DNA of 64,000 nucleotides from Anaerolineae bacterium (GTDB lineage Bacteria; Chloroflexota; Anaerolineae; Aggregatilineales; Phototrophicaceae). The notes beneath the pieces are model-generated. The model was given only the letters and a program-made list of their open reading frames with translations. It ran no database searches and was not told where the DNA came from. Of the stretch, positions 26,887 to 35,330 are shown piece by piece; the first letter of the stretch is position 1, and every line of letters starts with the position of its first letter. Where the stretch lies: NCBI GenBank assembly GCA_023382675.1, contig JAHDWN010000008.1, positions 111,322 through 175,321 of the forward strand. Direction: 5' to 3'. The translations under genes and the position numbers were made by a program.

Positions 26887-27939
26887 ATGAGTAGGGCGAC
26901 TTCTATAACCATGCCTTCAGATCGTGAACAACGCCAGCGCGGCTTTCTGTTCTATGTCAAGCGCGCGCTACTGGTGCTCATCATCCTGTTGGTGGGGATT
27001 CCCCTGACAGGAGTGATATACCAGGCGGCTGCCGAAGCCAGTGACCGGCAGGCATATCCACCGCCCGGACAGATGGTGAATGTTGATGGGCACTTGATCC
27101 ACATCAATTGTACCGGCACAGGCAGTCCAGTCGTCATCCTCGAAGCCGGAGCGTACAGCTTTTCAACGGAATGGTACTGGGTGCAGGAACAGCTTGCCAG
27201 CACCAACAAGGTTTGCTCTTATGATCGCGCCGGTAATGGGTGGAGCGAACCGGCTGCGGTACAGCGCGACGGGCTGACGCTCATGCGCGAACTGCATGAT
27301 CTGCTGACAGCAGCGGATATACCTGGCCCATATGTACTGGCAGGTCACTCGCTTGGGGGGCCTCTCAACCGTATTTATGCTTCCCAGTATCCAGACGAGG
27401 TTCTGGGCTTGGTGCTGGTGGACTCTGCCGTCCCCTATGTGTGGCCCGAAATCAGCGACTTTGAGCAGTGGAAAGCACAAAACGAAACGGCTTATACGCT
27501 GATGACAGTCTTGCAGCGGATCGGCGCAGCAAGGATCATTATCAGCAGGGAATTCCAGGGTTATAGCTATCCGGCGGACATCGTCAACCAGCTCACCGCA
27601 TTCAAAGCCACAGCCCAGGGCGTAGACACCTGGGATGCCGAGTTTCGTCTGGCGCAGTGGAACTTAGGCCAACAGTCACAGGCAGCGGAAGATCTGGGCG
27701 ATCTGCCCGTGATCGTGATGTGGGCCAGTCACCCGGAGATTACTGCTCCCGATGAACGAAATTACCTGGAATCCGTCTGGGCCAGCATACCAACATTTTC
27801 GTCAAACTACCTCGTTCTGAGTGTCGAGGGCTCGGATCACGGCTCTATCCTCGGCAAAGAACAGTACGCGCAGCAGGTGAGCGATGCCGTCCTCAACGTG
27901 ATCGACGCCGCGCAAACGGGAGAACGGCTGGTGCAGTAA
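26887..27939 (+). CDS. Membrane-anchored alpha/beta hydrolase, paralogue 3
   Basis: A 350-residue member of the same family. Anchor QRGFLFYVKRALLVLIILLV replaces Cys by Phe in the RGCLFY motif. The nucleophile is in AGHSLGG, the likely His in VEGSDHGSILG, and the C-terminus is DAAQTGERLVQ. It is more diverged from paralogues 1 and 2 than they are from each other, and its codon use is more AT-leaning in places. The ribosome site is a modest AGAGG. Substrate unknown. Confidence 0.84.
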   Translation: MSRATSITMPSDREQRQRGFLFYVKRALLVLIILLVGIPLTGVIYQAAAEASDRQAYPPPGQMVNVDGHLIHINCTGTGSPVVILEAGAYSFSTEWYWVQEQLASTNKVCSYDRAGNGWSEPAAVQRDGLTLMRELHDLLTAADIPGPYVLAGHSLGGPLNRIYASQYPDEVLGLVLVDSAVPYVWPEISDFEQWKAQNETAYTLMTVLQRIGAARIIISREFQGYSYPADIVNQLTAFKATAQGVDTWDAEFRLAQWNLGQQSQAAEDLGDLPVIVMWASHPEITAPDERNYLESVWASIPTFSSNYLVLSVEGSDHGSILGKEQYAQQVSDAVLNVIDAAQTGERLVQ

Positions 27940-27948
27940 GCGCGAATC

Positions 27949-27977
27949 GGGGAGGTGGCGCGTCGTCCGCCTCTCCA
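27949..27977 (+). terminator. Imperfect hairpin before cis element E
   Basis: GGAGGTGGCG and CGCCTCTCC-like arms pair with one or two mismatches, immediately before the first box at 27980. Confidence 0.4.
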
Positions 27978-27979
27978 AA

Positions 27980-28045
27980 CAATCAACCTCAAATACGCCT
28001 TTTGGCTACCCGCAATCAACCCCTTTGCCGCCTAAGGTGAGTCTA
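27980..28045 (+). promoter_or_regulatory. Island cis element E (two boxes)
   Basis: CAATCAACCT at 27980 and CAATCAACCC at 28013 (33 bp), with ATACGCCTTTTGGCTACCCG between and GCCGCCTAAGGTGAGTC after. It precedes the first beta-lactamase-fold gene. Confidence 0.8.
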
Positions 28046-28077
28046 ACGAATCTTCAAATCACCACGGGGAGAGAGCC

Positions 28078-29646
28078 ATGGACTTCAGAACTCTATCGCG
28101 AATGCGCGGGGCTGTGCTGCTGATGCTGGTGACGGTGCTCATCACAAGCAGCCCACAGCCGATCAGAGCACAGACTGACGAGCCGGATTTCGCGGCGATT
28201 GATGCGCAGGTCGAGGTGCAGATGCAGGCACTCAACCTGCCCGGTCTGGCGCTCGGCATCGTTCACAACGATCAAATCGTGCATCTTCGGACCTTCGGCA
28301 GTGCCGACCCATCAGGGCGCGCGGTCACCCCGCAGACGCCGTTCGCGCTCGCCTCGCTGACCAAGTCGTTCACGGCGCTGGCGATCATGCAGCTGGTCGA
28401 GGCGGGCCAGGTCGAACTGGATGCGCCCGTCCAGCGTTATCTGCCCTGGTTCACCCTGGCGGATGCCAACGCCGCGGCGCAGATCAAGGTGCGTCATCTG
28501 CTTAACCACACGAGCGGCATCTCGCGGCTGACGGGCAACTACCTCCTGCCGACGACGGACTACCGGGTGCCCGACCCAGAAAGCTACATCCGCGGCCTGA
28601 GCAGTGCTGAACTCGCGCATCCTGTGGGCGAAACCCCGGAATACAGCAACGCCAATTACGCCATCCTCGGCCTGATCGTCGAGGCGGCCAGTGGCACGTC
28701 CTATGAGCAGTACGTGACGGTCCACATTCTAACGCCGCTGGACATGGTCCATTCGACTTTCTCGGTCGACGCGGCGCAGCAGGACGACATGGCGACGGGC
28801 CATCAGATGCAGTTTGACCGCCCGGTGCCGGTCGACCTGACCTTCCCCTACGCCTTCGTCGCTGCCGGCGGGTTAATCTCCACGACAGAGGATATGTCGC
28901 ACTATCTGATCGCCTATCTGAATCAGGGGCGCTATGGCGACGAGACGCTGCTCTCGCCGGAAGGTGTGGCACAGTTGTGGACGCCGCCAGACTACATCCC
29001 GCTCGATGCGCAGAGCAACTACGCCATGGGCTGGGTCGCCGACGCGCCTTACGCCGATTCGGGCGTCGATCACAGCGGCAGCCACAGCGCCTTCCACAGT
29101 CACATGGCCGTGTCGCCGGAAAGCGGTTGGGGCATCGTCATCCTGGTCAATGCCGATCATCTCCTGCTGTTGACTCAACCAATTGAGTTGATGACCTGGG
29201 GCGTCATCCGCGCGCTCGAGGGACAGCCGTTACCTGAAAGCCCTTACATCACGCGCGTACTGTTCGTGAGCACGTTCGTCATCGCCGCGCTGCAATTGGC
29301 CTTTCTCGTCTGGGGTGTCTTCCGGCTGCGGCGTTGGAGCCGGGACCCGGCGAGGCGTCCGCACGGGGTGCGCCAGGTGACGCTGCGCATCGTCCTGCCC
29401 ATCTTGCTCAATCTACTGGTGGCCTATGTCTTCCTGATCGGCTTACCCGCATTCGTGGGCCTGCCCTTCGCGGCAGTGATGACCTACATCCCGGATTGGG
29501 GCTATGGCCTCGTGGCGGGCGGGGCGCTGGCGCTCGGCTGGCTGATCTGGGACGTCGCGACTGTGGTCGTCCTGCGCACGAGCCGCGCAGCGCAGCCTGC
29601 CGACGTAAGGGAACTGCGCGCGGTACCCGGCCAGCCTGCCCGTTGA
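28078..29646 (+). CDS. Serine beta-lactamase-family hydrolase with C-terminal membrane domain
   Basis: A 522-residue class C beta-lactamase/PBP-fold protein. A signal peptide (about 1-31) is followed by the catalytic domain with S93-L-T-K96, Y189-S-N191 and a late HSGSHSAFHSH segment. From about residue 400 three hydrophobic helices follow (FVSTFVIAALQLAFLVWGVF and two more). Such proteins are typically esterases, D-amino peptidases or peptidoglycan-related hydrolases rather than antibiotic resistance enzymes. The enzyme should face outward, tethered at its C-terminus. Start ATG has GGGGAGAGAGCC before it. Single-gene unit under element E. Confidence 0.88.
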   Translation: MDFRTLSRMRGAVLLMLVTVLITSSPQPIRAQTDEPDFAAIDAQVEVQMQALNLPGLALGIVHNDQIVHLRTFGSADPSGRAVTPQTPFALASLTKSFTALAIMQLVEAGQVELDAPVQRYLPWFTLADANAAAQIKVRHLLNHTSGISRLTGNYLLPTTDYRVPDPESYIRGLSSAELAHPVGETPEYSNANYAILGLIVEAASGTSYEQYVTVHILTPLDMVHSTFSVDAAQQDDMATGHQMQFDRPVPVDLTFPYAFVAAGGLISTTEDMSHYLIAYLNQGRYGDETLLSPEGVAQLWTPPDYIPLDAQSNYAMGWVADAPYADSGVDHSGSHSAFHSHMAVSPESGWGIVILVNADHLLLLTQPIELMTWGVIRALEGQPLPESPYITRVLFVSTFVIAALQLAFLVWGVFRLRRWSRDPARRPHGVRQVTLRIVLPILLNLLVAYVFLIGLPAFVGLPFAAVMTYIPDWGYGLVAGGALALGWLIWDVATVVVLRTSRAAQPADVRELRAVPGQPAR

Positions 29647-29654
29647 CCGGGCGA

Positions 29655-29679
29655 GGAGGAGCGGCGCGGTCGCTCCTCC
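29655..29679 (+). terminator. Perfect nine-base-pair hairpin after beta-lactamase-fold gene
   Basis: GGAGGAGCG and CGCTCCTCC pair perfectly around a seven-base loop, three bases before element F. It lacks a long T-run. Confidence 0.55.
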
Positions 29680-29681
29680 GA

Positions 29682-29750
29682 AAATCAACCCGCGAAATAC
29701 ATCCTTTGGCTATCGGCCATCAACCCCCTTTTGGCCTATCGTGAGAATCA
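29682..29750 (+). promoter_or_regulatory. Island cis element F (two boxes)
   Basis: AAATCAACCC at 29682 and CCATCAACCC at 29717 (35 bp), then GGCCTATCGTGAGAATC. It drives a four-gene unit. Confidence 0.72.
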
Positions 29751-29787
29751 TGAGCGAATTGAAAAGGTTATCGAGAAGGAGACCAAA

Positions 29788-30585
29788 ATGAACATTCGCA
29801 CGACAATCAAGCAGCATCCCGTCGCCAGCTTCATCGTCCTGACGTTGGGGCTGTCGTTCGCAGCCATGCTCTTACCGGTTCCGCCGGAGAGTGCTTTCAC
29901 CATCATTGCATTCATTGCGGTCACATTCCCAACCATCGTCGCTTTTACACTGGTGACACTCATGGAAGGTCGCCAGGGCGCGGGCGCTTTCCGGCGGCAG
30001 ATTTTTCGCTGGCGCAGCCCATTGAAATGGTATCTGCTTGCGCTTGCCATTGGCTTCATTATTCACTTCGGCAGCAGCGTTGTGGCGCTGGCCGCTGGTC
30101 AGATTTCGGCCATTGAAATCAGCACACCCACAGCCTTCTTCATCGTGTTCTTCCCATTCGCACTACTGGAGGAGATTGGCTGGCGAGGCTTCGCGCTGCG
30201 CCGCTTGCTCGACCGGCATTCGCCCTTCACCGCCACCTTGATCGTCGGCATCCCCTGGGCGCTGCTGCACGTCGTGCTGTTCGTGTTATTTGTGCCGGAT
30301 GTGTCCCCGATTGCGGAAGGGTTGGTTGTCTTTACCTTCGCGCTCCCGCTGACCTGGATCTTCGTCAAGAGCGGGCGCAACGTGCTGGTCGCCACTGTGA
30401 TGCACGGCGCTATGAATGCTTTCGGTTTCGTCGCCGCTGGCCTTCCGCCTGATAACGCGCTCTGGTTTGTGCTTGCCAGTGCCTGCATCGTCGTCGTCGC
30501 CCTCATCCTGATCGATTGGCGCACCTGGTTCGCACATCCCGTCGAGACCGCGACCGTCAAGCCTGTGACAACCGTCGCACGCTGA
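29788..30585 (+). CDS. CPBP family intramembrane metalloprotease 1
   Basis: A 265-residue multi-pass protein of the CPBP (Abi/CAAX protease, Rce1-like) family. The three conserved motifs are visible: LLEEIGWRGFALRRLL (EExxxR), GIPWALLHVVLFV and VATVMHGAMNAFGF, which supply the glutamates and histidines of the membrane-embedded metal site. ATG 29788 follows AGAAGGAGACC; an upstream in-frame extension lacks a ribosome site. First gene of a unit with a second CPBP gene and two hydrolases. Bacterial CPBP members process membrane peptides or give immunity to peptide toxins; the target here is unknown. Confidence 0.88.
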   Translation: MNIRTTIKQHPVASFIVLTLGLSFAAMLLPVPPESAFTIIAFIAVTFPTIVAFTLVTLMEGRQGAGAFRRQIFRWRSPLKWYLLALAIGFIIHFGSSVVALAAGQISAIEISTPTAFFIVFFPFALLEEIGWRGFALRRLLDRHSPFTATLIVGIPWALLHVVLFVLFVPDVSPIAEGLVVFTFALPLTWIFVKSGRNVLVATVMHGAMNAFGFVAAGLPPDNALWFVLASACIVVVALILIDWRTWFAHPVETATVKPVTTVAR

Positions 30586-30634
30586 ATCGTCAATGTTCGC
30601 GATTTGAACGGGTTGTATTCACAAGGGACACGAA

Positions 30635-31456
30635 ATGAATCTCAAAGCAAGTATCCGTCAATATCCCGCGACAGCGTTCGTCCTCTGCGCGTTCGTCTTC
30701 TCAGTGGCCGTGAGCTTTGCGCCTATTGGCGATGCAGACAAGTTCATGATTCTGGCGGCGCTGCTCGTGCCGATCCCGACGCTTGTCGCGCTGGCGCTCG
30801 CATTGCTGACCGGCGGCATCCGCTCCTTCCTGCGCGAGACCTTCAGCGGGCGCTCGTCACTGCGCTGGCTGCTGATTGCCGCTGGGATTGCGCTGGTGGC
30901 CCGTGTCGCCGTCAGCGTTCTCGCGCTGCTGACTGGCGCAATCTCGTCTGTCGAAATGAGCGCACCTGTCCTCCCGCTCATCATCATGATCTATGTCTTC
31001 GCTCTCCTCGAAGAGGTCGGCTGGCGCGGTTATGCCGTGCGGCGGCTGGTCAAGCATCGCTCGCCCATTGCCGCGCTGCTCATCACGGGGATACCGTGGT
31101 CGATCATCCACATCTTCTTCTACATGGCGCAGGCCGCCGATGTGCCCACGCTGCTGCAAGTCTTCATGCTCAACTTCGCCCTCACGATCATGGTCACGTG
31201 GGTGTACCTGCGCAGTGGACAAATCATCTGGGCGGCCGTGATCCTGCACGGCTCGCAGTCCGTCTTCAGCGTTCTTAACACCAACATCGCGCCCGACCTG
31301 AGCCTGGCGTACAGCGTCATCAGCTACAGCGTGATCGCGCTGGTCATCCTCGCTGCCGATTGGCGCCTGTGGTTCGGGCGCCCGGCGCAAACGTCCACTA
31401 ATCCAACCATGCAGTCCACTTCGTTGGATCCTGTGCAAAGGAGTGCTTCATCATGA
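30635..31456 (+). CDS. CPBP family intramembrane metalloprotease 2
   Basis: A 273-residue paralogue of the preceding protein with LLEEVGWRGYAVRRLV, GIPWSIIHIFFYM and VILHGSQSVF motifs and about seven hydrophobic helices. The gap of 50 bp contains no CAATCAACCC box, consistent with transcription from element F. The start follows a weak GGGACACGAA. Its end overlaps the next hydrolase gene by four bases (ATGA), so protease and hydrolase are probably translated together. Confidence 0.87.
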   Translation: MNLKASIRQYPATAFVLCAFVFSVAVSFAPIGDADKFMILAALLVPIPTLVALALALLTGGIRSFLRETFSGRSSLRWLLIAAGIALVARVAVSVLALLTGAISSVEMSAPVLPLIIMIYVFALLEEVGWRGYAVRRLVKHRSPIAALLITGIPWSIIHIFFYMAQAADVPTLLQVFMLNFALTIMVTWVYLRSGQIIWAAVILHGSQSVFSVLNTNIAPDLSLAYSVISYSVIALVILAADWRLWFGRPAQTSTNPTMQSTSLDPVQRSASS

Positions 31457-32484
31457 CGACCGCAGTATCTTCAAACGTCCCTCAACCGACCGTGAGAGCC
31501 AACAAGCGTGGCTGCCTGTTCTATCTCAAGCGCGGGCTGACGATCCTGGTCATCCTCGTGGTCGTGCTCGCCGTGCTGGGCTTCGTCTACGAGACGGCGG
31601 CGGAAGCCAGCGACCGGCAGACTTATCTGCCGCCGGGGCAGCTCTTGAGTATCGACGGCCACCAGATGCACATCGACTGCGCTGGCGAAGGCAGTCCGAC
31701 CGTCATCCTTGAAGCCGCGGGCGGCCACTTCTCCGCCGAATGGGCACGCGTACAGCCCGTTATCGCGCAATCGACGCGCGTCTGCGCTTATGACCGCGCC
31801 GGTTACGGTTGGAGCGAGCCTGGCCCGGAGCCACGCGACGCCCAACAGATCGCGAGCGAACTGCACAGCCTGCTCGCAGCTGCGAACGTCGAACCGCCTT
31901 ACGTGCTGGTCGCGCATTCGGTCGGCGGCATCTACATCCGCGTCTACAACGCGCAGTATCCGGGCGAGGTAGCCGGCATGGTGCTGGTCGATTCTTCGCA
32001 TCCCGATCAGTGGGCGCGCCAGGGCGAATCAATCAGTACGATGCAGGCGATGGGCACCGTTTCCGCCGTCCTCTCACGCCTCGGTCTGATGCGGCTGGCT
32101 TTCGGCAGCCAGGACCTTGGCCTGCCGCCCGAACAGAACGCCGCCGTGATCGCGAATCTATCGTCAGCGCAGTACTGGGATACCCAGCGCGCCGACACCG
32201 CATCCATCGAGCAGAGCCTCGCGCAGGGGCAGGCCGCCGGTGATCTCGGAAATCTGCCGCTCGAAGTGCTGGCCTCGATCGATTATCCCGAAGGCGGGCA
32301 TCGGGACATCGAGATCGCCTTGCAGCAAGAATTGGCGGCGCTCTCCAGCAACAGCCATTTCCAGGTCGTTAATGGCGCGCGGCACATCACGCTGGTGACC
32401 GGCGAAGCCTACGCCCCGTTCGCCAACGACGCCATCCTGCGCGTGCTCGAAGCGGCGCGCAGCGGCGAGCCGTTGGCTCAGTGA
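31453..32484 (+). CDS. Membrane-anchored alpha/beta hydrolase, paralogue 4
   Basis: A 343-residue paralogue with anchor KRGCLFYLKRGLTILVI and a hydrophobic helix. The nucleophile elbow reads VAHSVGG, so the usual first Gly is Ala; the Ser itself is kept. A likely catalytic His is in VNGARHITLVTG; the C-terminus EAARSGEPLAQ matches the family. The ATG lies within the stop of the CPBP gene with GGAG ten bases upstream. Third gene of the element F unit. Confidence 0.85.
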   Translation: MTTAVSSNVPQPTVRANKRGCLFYLKRGLTILVILVVVLAVLGFVYETAAEASDRQTYLPPGQLLSIDGHQMHIDCAGEGSPTVILEAAGGHFSAEWARVQPVIAQSTRVCAYDRAGYGWSEPGPEPRDAQQIASELHSLLAAANVEPPYVLVAHSVGGIYIRVYNAQYPGEVAGMVLVDSSHPDQWARQGESISTMQAMGTVSAVLSRLGLMRLAFGSQDLGLPPEQNAAVIANLSSAQYWDTQRADTASIEQSLAQGQAAGDLGNLPLEVLASIDYPEGGHRDIEIALQQELAALSSNSHFQVVNGARHITLVTGEAYAPFANDAILRVLEAARSGEPLAQ

Positions 32485-32503
32485 GAAGAATGAGGAGCAC
32501 AGA

Positions 32504-33478
32504 ATGAACATTCTGACGGTCATTCTAGGAGCCGTGATCGGTTTACTGGCGCTGGCATTCGTCTACCAGGCAATCGCCACGCAGCGCGATAAAAGCCGCT
32601 TTCAAGCGCCGGGCCAACTGATCGATATCGGCGGTCGCCGCCTGCACCTGAACGTGATGGGCGATGCCACAGCCAGCCCAACGGTCATCCTCGAAGCGGG
32701 CATGGCCTCCATCTCGTCCAATTGGGCCTGGGTGCAGCGCGAGCTTGCACAGCATACCCGCGTCGTCGCCTACGATCGTGCCGGGTTAGGCTGGAGCGAC
32801 CCCGGCGTCAAGCCGCTGGATGCCGCCAAGAGCGCGCGCGAACTGCACATGGCATTGGAGCAGGCAGGCATCGACGGGCCGTATGTGCTGGCCGGACATT
32901 CATTTGGCGGGCTGGTTGTGCGCATGTTCGCCGACCTGTATCCGGACGAGGTTGTCGGGCTGGTGCTGGTGGATTCATCACATCCTGATCAGTGGATCAA
33001 CATCCCGGCGGCCAAAGGCGGCCAGACCGTCGCTATCGGCAACCGCGTGTCCGCCTTCCTGGCGCGCTTCGGGCTGATGCGCCTGTTCCACCTCGAAGAA
33101 TCGTACATCACCGGGCTGCCAGCGCAGGCACACGCCGAGATGCGCGCCTACCTGGCGACGCCGACCGGTTGGTCGCTCGGAGGGGACGGCATCATCGCCT
33201 GGCGCGACCTCTCGCGCCAGCAGGTCAACGGCGCGCGCGGCCTGGAAGATCTGCCGCTGTTCGTGCTCAGCGTGACCGAGCAGGATCACTACGCCGAGGT
33301 GCTGACCCGGCTGCAAGCGGAACTCGCGAAGCTCTCGACGAACAGCAAGCACGTCACGGTCGAAGGCGCGACGCACTACACACTCGTCTCGAAGAAGGCA
33401 TACGCCGACGTCGTCTCGGACGCCATCCTCCAGGTGATCGAGGCGGCGCACACGGGCCAACCGCTAACGCAGCCGTAG
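32504..33478 (+). CDS. Membrane-anchored alpha/beta hydrolase, paralogue 5
   Basis: A 324-residue paralogue without the RGCLFY motif: it begins directly with a hydrophobic helix (MNILTVILGAVIGLLALAF). The elbow is AGHSFGG, with likely His in VEGATHYTLVS and C-terminus EAAHTGQPLTQP. It follows paralogue 4 by 19 bp with a GGAG site, and no cis element lies between them. Last gene of the element F unit. Confidence 0.85.
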   Translation: MNILTVILGAVIGLLALAFVYQAIATQRDKSRFQAPGQLIDIGGRRLHLNVMGDATASPTVILEAGMASISSNWAWVQRELAQHTRVVAYDRAGLGWSDPGVKPLDAAKSARELHMALEQAGIDGPYVLAGHSFGGLVVRMFADLYPDEVVGLVLVDSSHPDQWINIPAAKGGQTVAIGNRVSAFLARFGLMRLFHLEESYITGLPAQAHAEMRAYLATPTGWSLGGDGIIAWRDLSRQQVNGARGLEDLPLFVLSVTEQDHYAEVLTRLQAELAKLSTNSKHVTVEGATHYTLVSKKAYADVVSDAILQVIEAAHTGQPLTQP

Positions 33479-33547
33479 CCGGTCGCCAGCGCCAGTTAAT
33501 CGCGTCCTCATTGGCTGGGGCGGCGCATCCTCGCTGCCCCCGGCCAA

Positions 33548-33620
33548 CAATCAACCCTCAGATACGCCTTTCGGCTACCCGCAATCAACCCCTTTGCCGC
33601 CTAAGGTAGAGCTATCGAAA
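33548..33620 (+). promoter_or_regulatory. Island cis element G (two boxes)
   Basis: CAATCAACCC at 33548 and 33582 (34 bp), with ATACGCCTTTCGGCTACCCG between and TTTGCCGCCTAAGGTAGAGC after. Nearly identical over 75 bp to element I. Confidence 0.85.
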
Positions 33621-33647
33621 TGTTGCCTAGAAAAGGGGAGAGATCGT

Positions 33648-34964
33648 ATGAGCGCCATAACGTCGGCTAGAGAAATATCTGCACAAGGACGTGGTGAACG
33701 ACACAAGCGCGGCTGCCTGTTCTATCTCAAGCGCGGTATCGCCGGGTTGCTTGTGCTCGTGATTGCAGCCATCGCAATTGCAGTCATTGCGTGGTCGCGT
33801 GGCCTGGTACATTTTCCTCCACTCACTGGCCAGTATCCGGTTGGCAAAGTCGACTACTATCTGCTTGATGAGTCGCGCCCGGAAATCTTCAGCGAAGCGC
33901 CAGATGACTTGCGCGAGTTGATGGTCACGATCTATTACCCGGCAGACATACCCGAAGACGCGTCACCCGCACCGTTTACCGAAGGCGCACTGAAAACAGC
34001 GTTTGCAGATGTTACACGGCTTCCCGGCTTCGTTCTGGATACCATCCGCTCGCGCAGCTTTACCAACGTCGCTATCGCGAGCAGTACGGCCCAGTTCCCG
34101 GTACTCATTTTCTCGCCAGGTATGGGCTTCATGCCACTTCTCTATACGCCAACCCTGGAGGAAGTCGCCAGTCAGGGCTATATCGTCGTGGCACTATCGC
34201 ACCCCTACAGTACCGGTGCAACGGTCTTCCCAGATGGTCGCGTAATCAGGTCCACTGCTGAATTCGGCAGCCGGGCGTTAAGTCAGATTTCGGCAACGGC
34301 GACTACTGAAGACGAGTTCGCCGCGGTGGTTAACCAGATCGGTGATGTATGGACCGGCGATATTCGCTTCACGCTCGATCAGTTGGAGCGCATGAATGCC
34401 GAGGATCCCTTCCTGACAGGACGCCTGGATCTATCGAGGGTCGGTGTCTTCGGTCATTCGATGGGCGGCGGCGCAGCGGTCGAGGCGCTGCATGACGACC
34501 CACGTTTCCTGGCTGCAATCAACATGGATGGCTCGCTGGTTGGCGATTCGGCCTGGGAAGGCATCAATCGCCCGGTCATGCTGATGCTTTCGGATGAACA
34601 GGCCTCGGTGACAACCGACATACTGATTCAAGCCGGAGCAGCGGCAGAGAATGCCGAGTTTATCGTCGCGCGTGGCGAGATGACTGTGCAAACCGTTTTC
34701 GAAAACGGCGCACCAGGCTACCTTTTCGTGCTGGATGGCTCCAAACACGTCACTTATACCACCGGCAGCGCGCTGTCAGCGGCGTTGGCCTTCGGGGCGC
34801 CAGCCGACGCTTTTGGCACTATCCCGGCGGAGCGCGCCGATCACATCATCAATGCTTACATTGTCAGCTTCTTTGACCAGTACTTGAAAGGCGAGCCGTC
34901 GCGACTGCTAGAAGGCGCTGAATCCGCGTATCCCGAAGTGACACTCAATGTTCACGTTAACTAA
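33648..34964 (+). CDS. PAF-acetylhydrolase/dienelactone-type hydrolase with shared membrane anchor
   Basis: A 438-residue enzyme whose N-terminus carries the same KRGCLFYLKRG anchor and helix as the neighbouring hydrolases, but whose catalytic domain belongs to another subfamily. Markers are LMVTIYYPADIPED, FPVLIFSPGMGF, GVFGHSMGGGAAVEAL (nucleophile Ser) and a late His in DGSKHVTYT, as in platelet-activating-factor acetylhydrolase-like lipases. ATG 33648 follows GGGGAGAGATCGT. The anchor thus appears to have been joined to a different catalytic core. Probable role: hydrolysis of lipid or ester substrates outside the membrane. Confidence 0.82.
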   Translation: MSAITSAREISAQGRGERHKRGCLFYLKRGIAGLLVLVIAAIAIAVIAWSRGLVHFPPLTGQYPVGKVDYYLLDESRPEIFSEAPDDLRELMVTIYYPADIPEDASPAPFTEGALKTAFADVTRLPGFVLDTIRSRSFTNVAIASSTAQFPVLIFSPGMGFMPLLYTPTLEEVASQGYIVVALSHPYSTGATVFPDGRVIRSTAEFGSRALSQISATATTEDEFAAVVNQIGDVWTGDIRFTLDQLERMNAEDPFLTGRLDLSRVGVFGHSMGGGAAVEALHDDPRFLAAINMDGSLVGDSAWEGINRPVMLMLSDEQASVTTDILIQAGAAAENAEFIVARGEMTVQTVFENGAPGYLFVLDGSKHVTYTTGSALSAALAFGAPADAFGTIPAERADHIINAYIVSFFDQYLKGEPSRLLEGAESAYPEVTLNVHVN

Positions 34965-34978
34965 ACTAGAAGGACGGG

Positions 34979-35001
34979 GGCGGCTCAAGCGGGCCGCCTT
35001 T
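34979..35001 (+). terminator. GC-rich hairpin with short T-run
   Basis: GGCGGC and GCCGCC arms are followed by TTTG. It ends the PAF-acetylhydrolase-like gene just before element H. Confidence 0.6.
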
Positions 35002-35006
35002 GCTCA

Positions 35007-35075
35007 TAATAAACCCCCAAAATACGCCTTTCGGCTACCCGCGATCAACCCCGTTGCTGCGTAGAGTGAGGCTAA
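35007..35075 (+). promoter_or_regulatory. Island cis element H (two boxes)
   Basis: A degenerate TAATAAACCC at 35007 and CGATCAACCC at 35042, with ATACGCCTTTCGGCTACCCG between and GCGTAGAGTGAGGCTAAC after. Confidence 0.72.
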
Positions 35076-35102
35076 CGTAGGCTACTACCAGGAGAACCGA
35101 TC

Positions 35103-35237
35103 ATGAGCAAGGTGAAAAGGCAAATGAGACCAAACGCACGTACACCAACATCAAGTTTGTGGAAAGCGCCGAGCAAACGCGCAACCGAATCCCGTTGCTT
35201 CGAAACTGGTGAAATGCTGCGAAAGGTTGGCAGATAG
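35103..35237 (+). CDS. Short ORF (44 aa) or gene remnant downstream of element H
   Basis: ATG behind AGGAGA at the usual distance from the cis element opens a 44-codon basic frame (MSKVKRQMRPNARTPTSS). The second frame over the same DNA reads in a more protein-like way (IKFVESAEQTRNRIPLLRNW) before a stop. So this may be a decayed or frameshifted gene, or a short leader peptide ahead of the beta-lactamase-fold gene that begins 94 bp later. No family recognised. Confidence 0.35.
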   Translation: MSKVKRQMRPNARTPTSSLWKAPSKRATESRCFETGEMLRKVGR

Positions 35238-35330
35238 CTACAAATCGATGCCAATCGCTAGAAGCAAGTTGCTAGCTTTACCCATATCAAATCCAGTCAA
35301 TCCGAATTCAATAACTGAAAGGACAAAATC

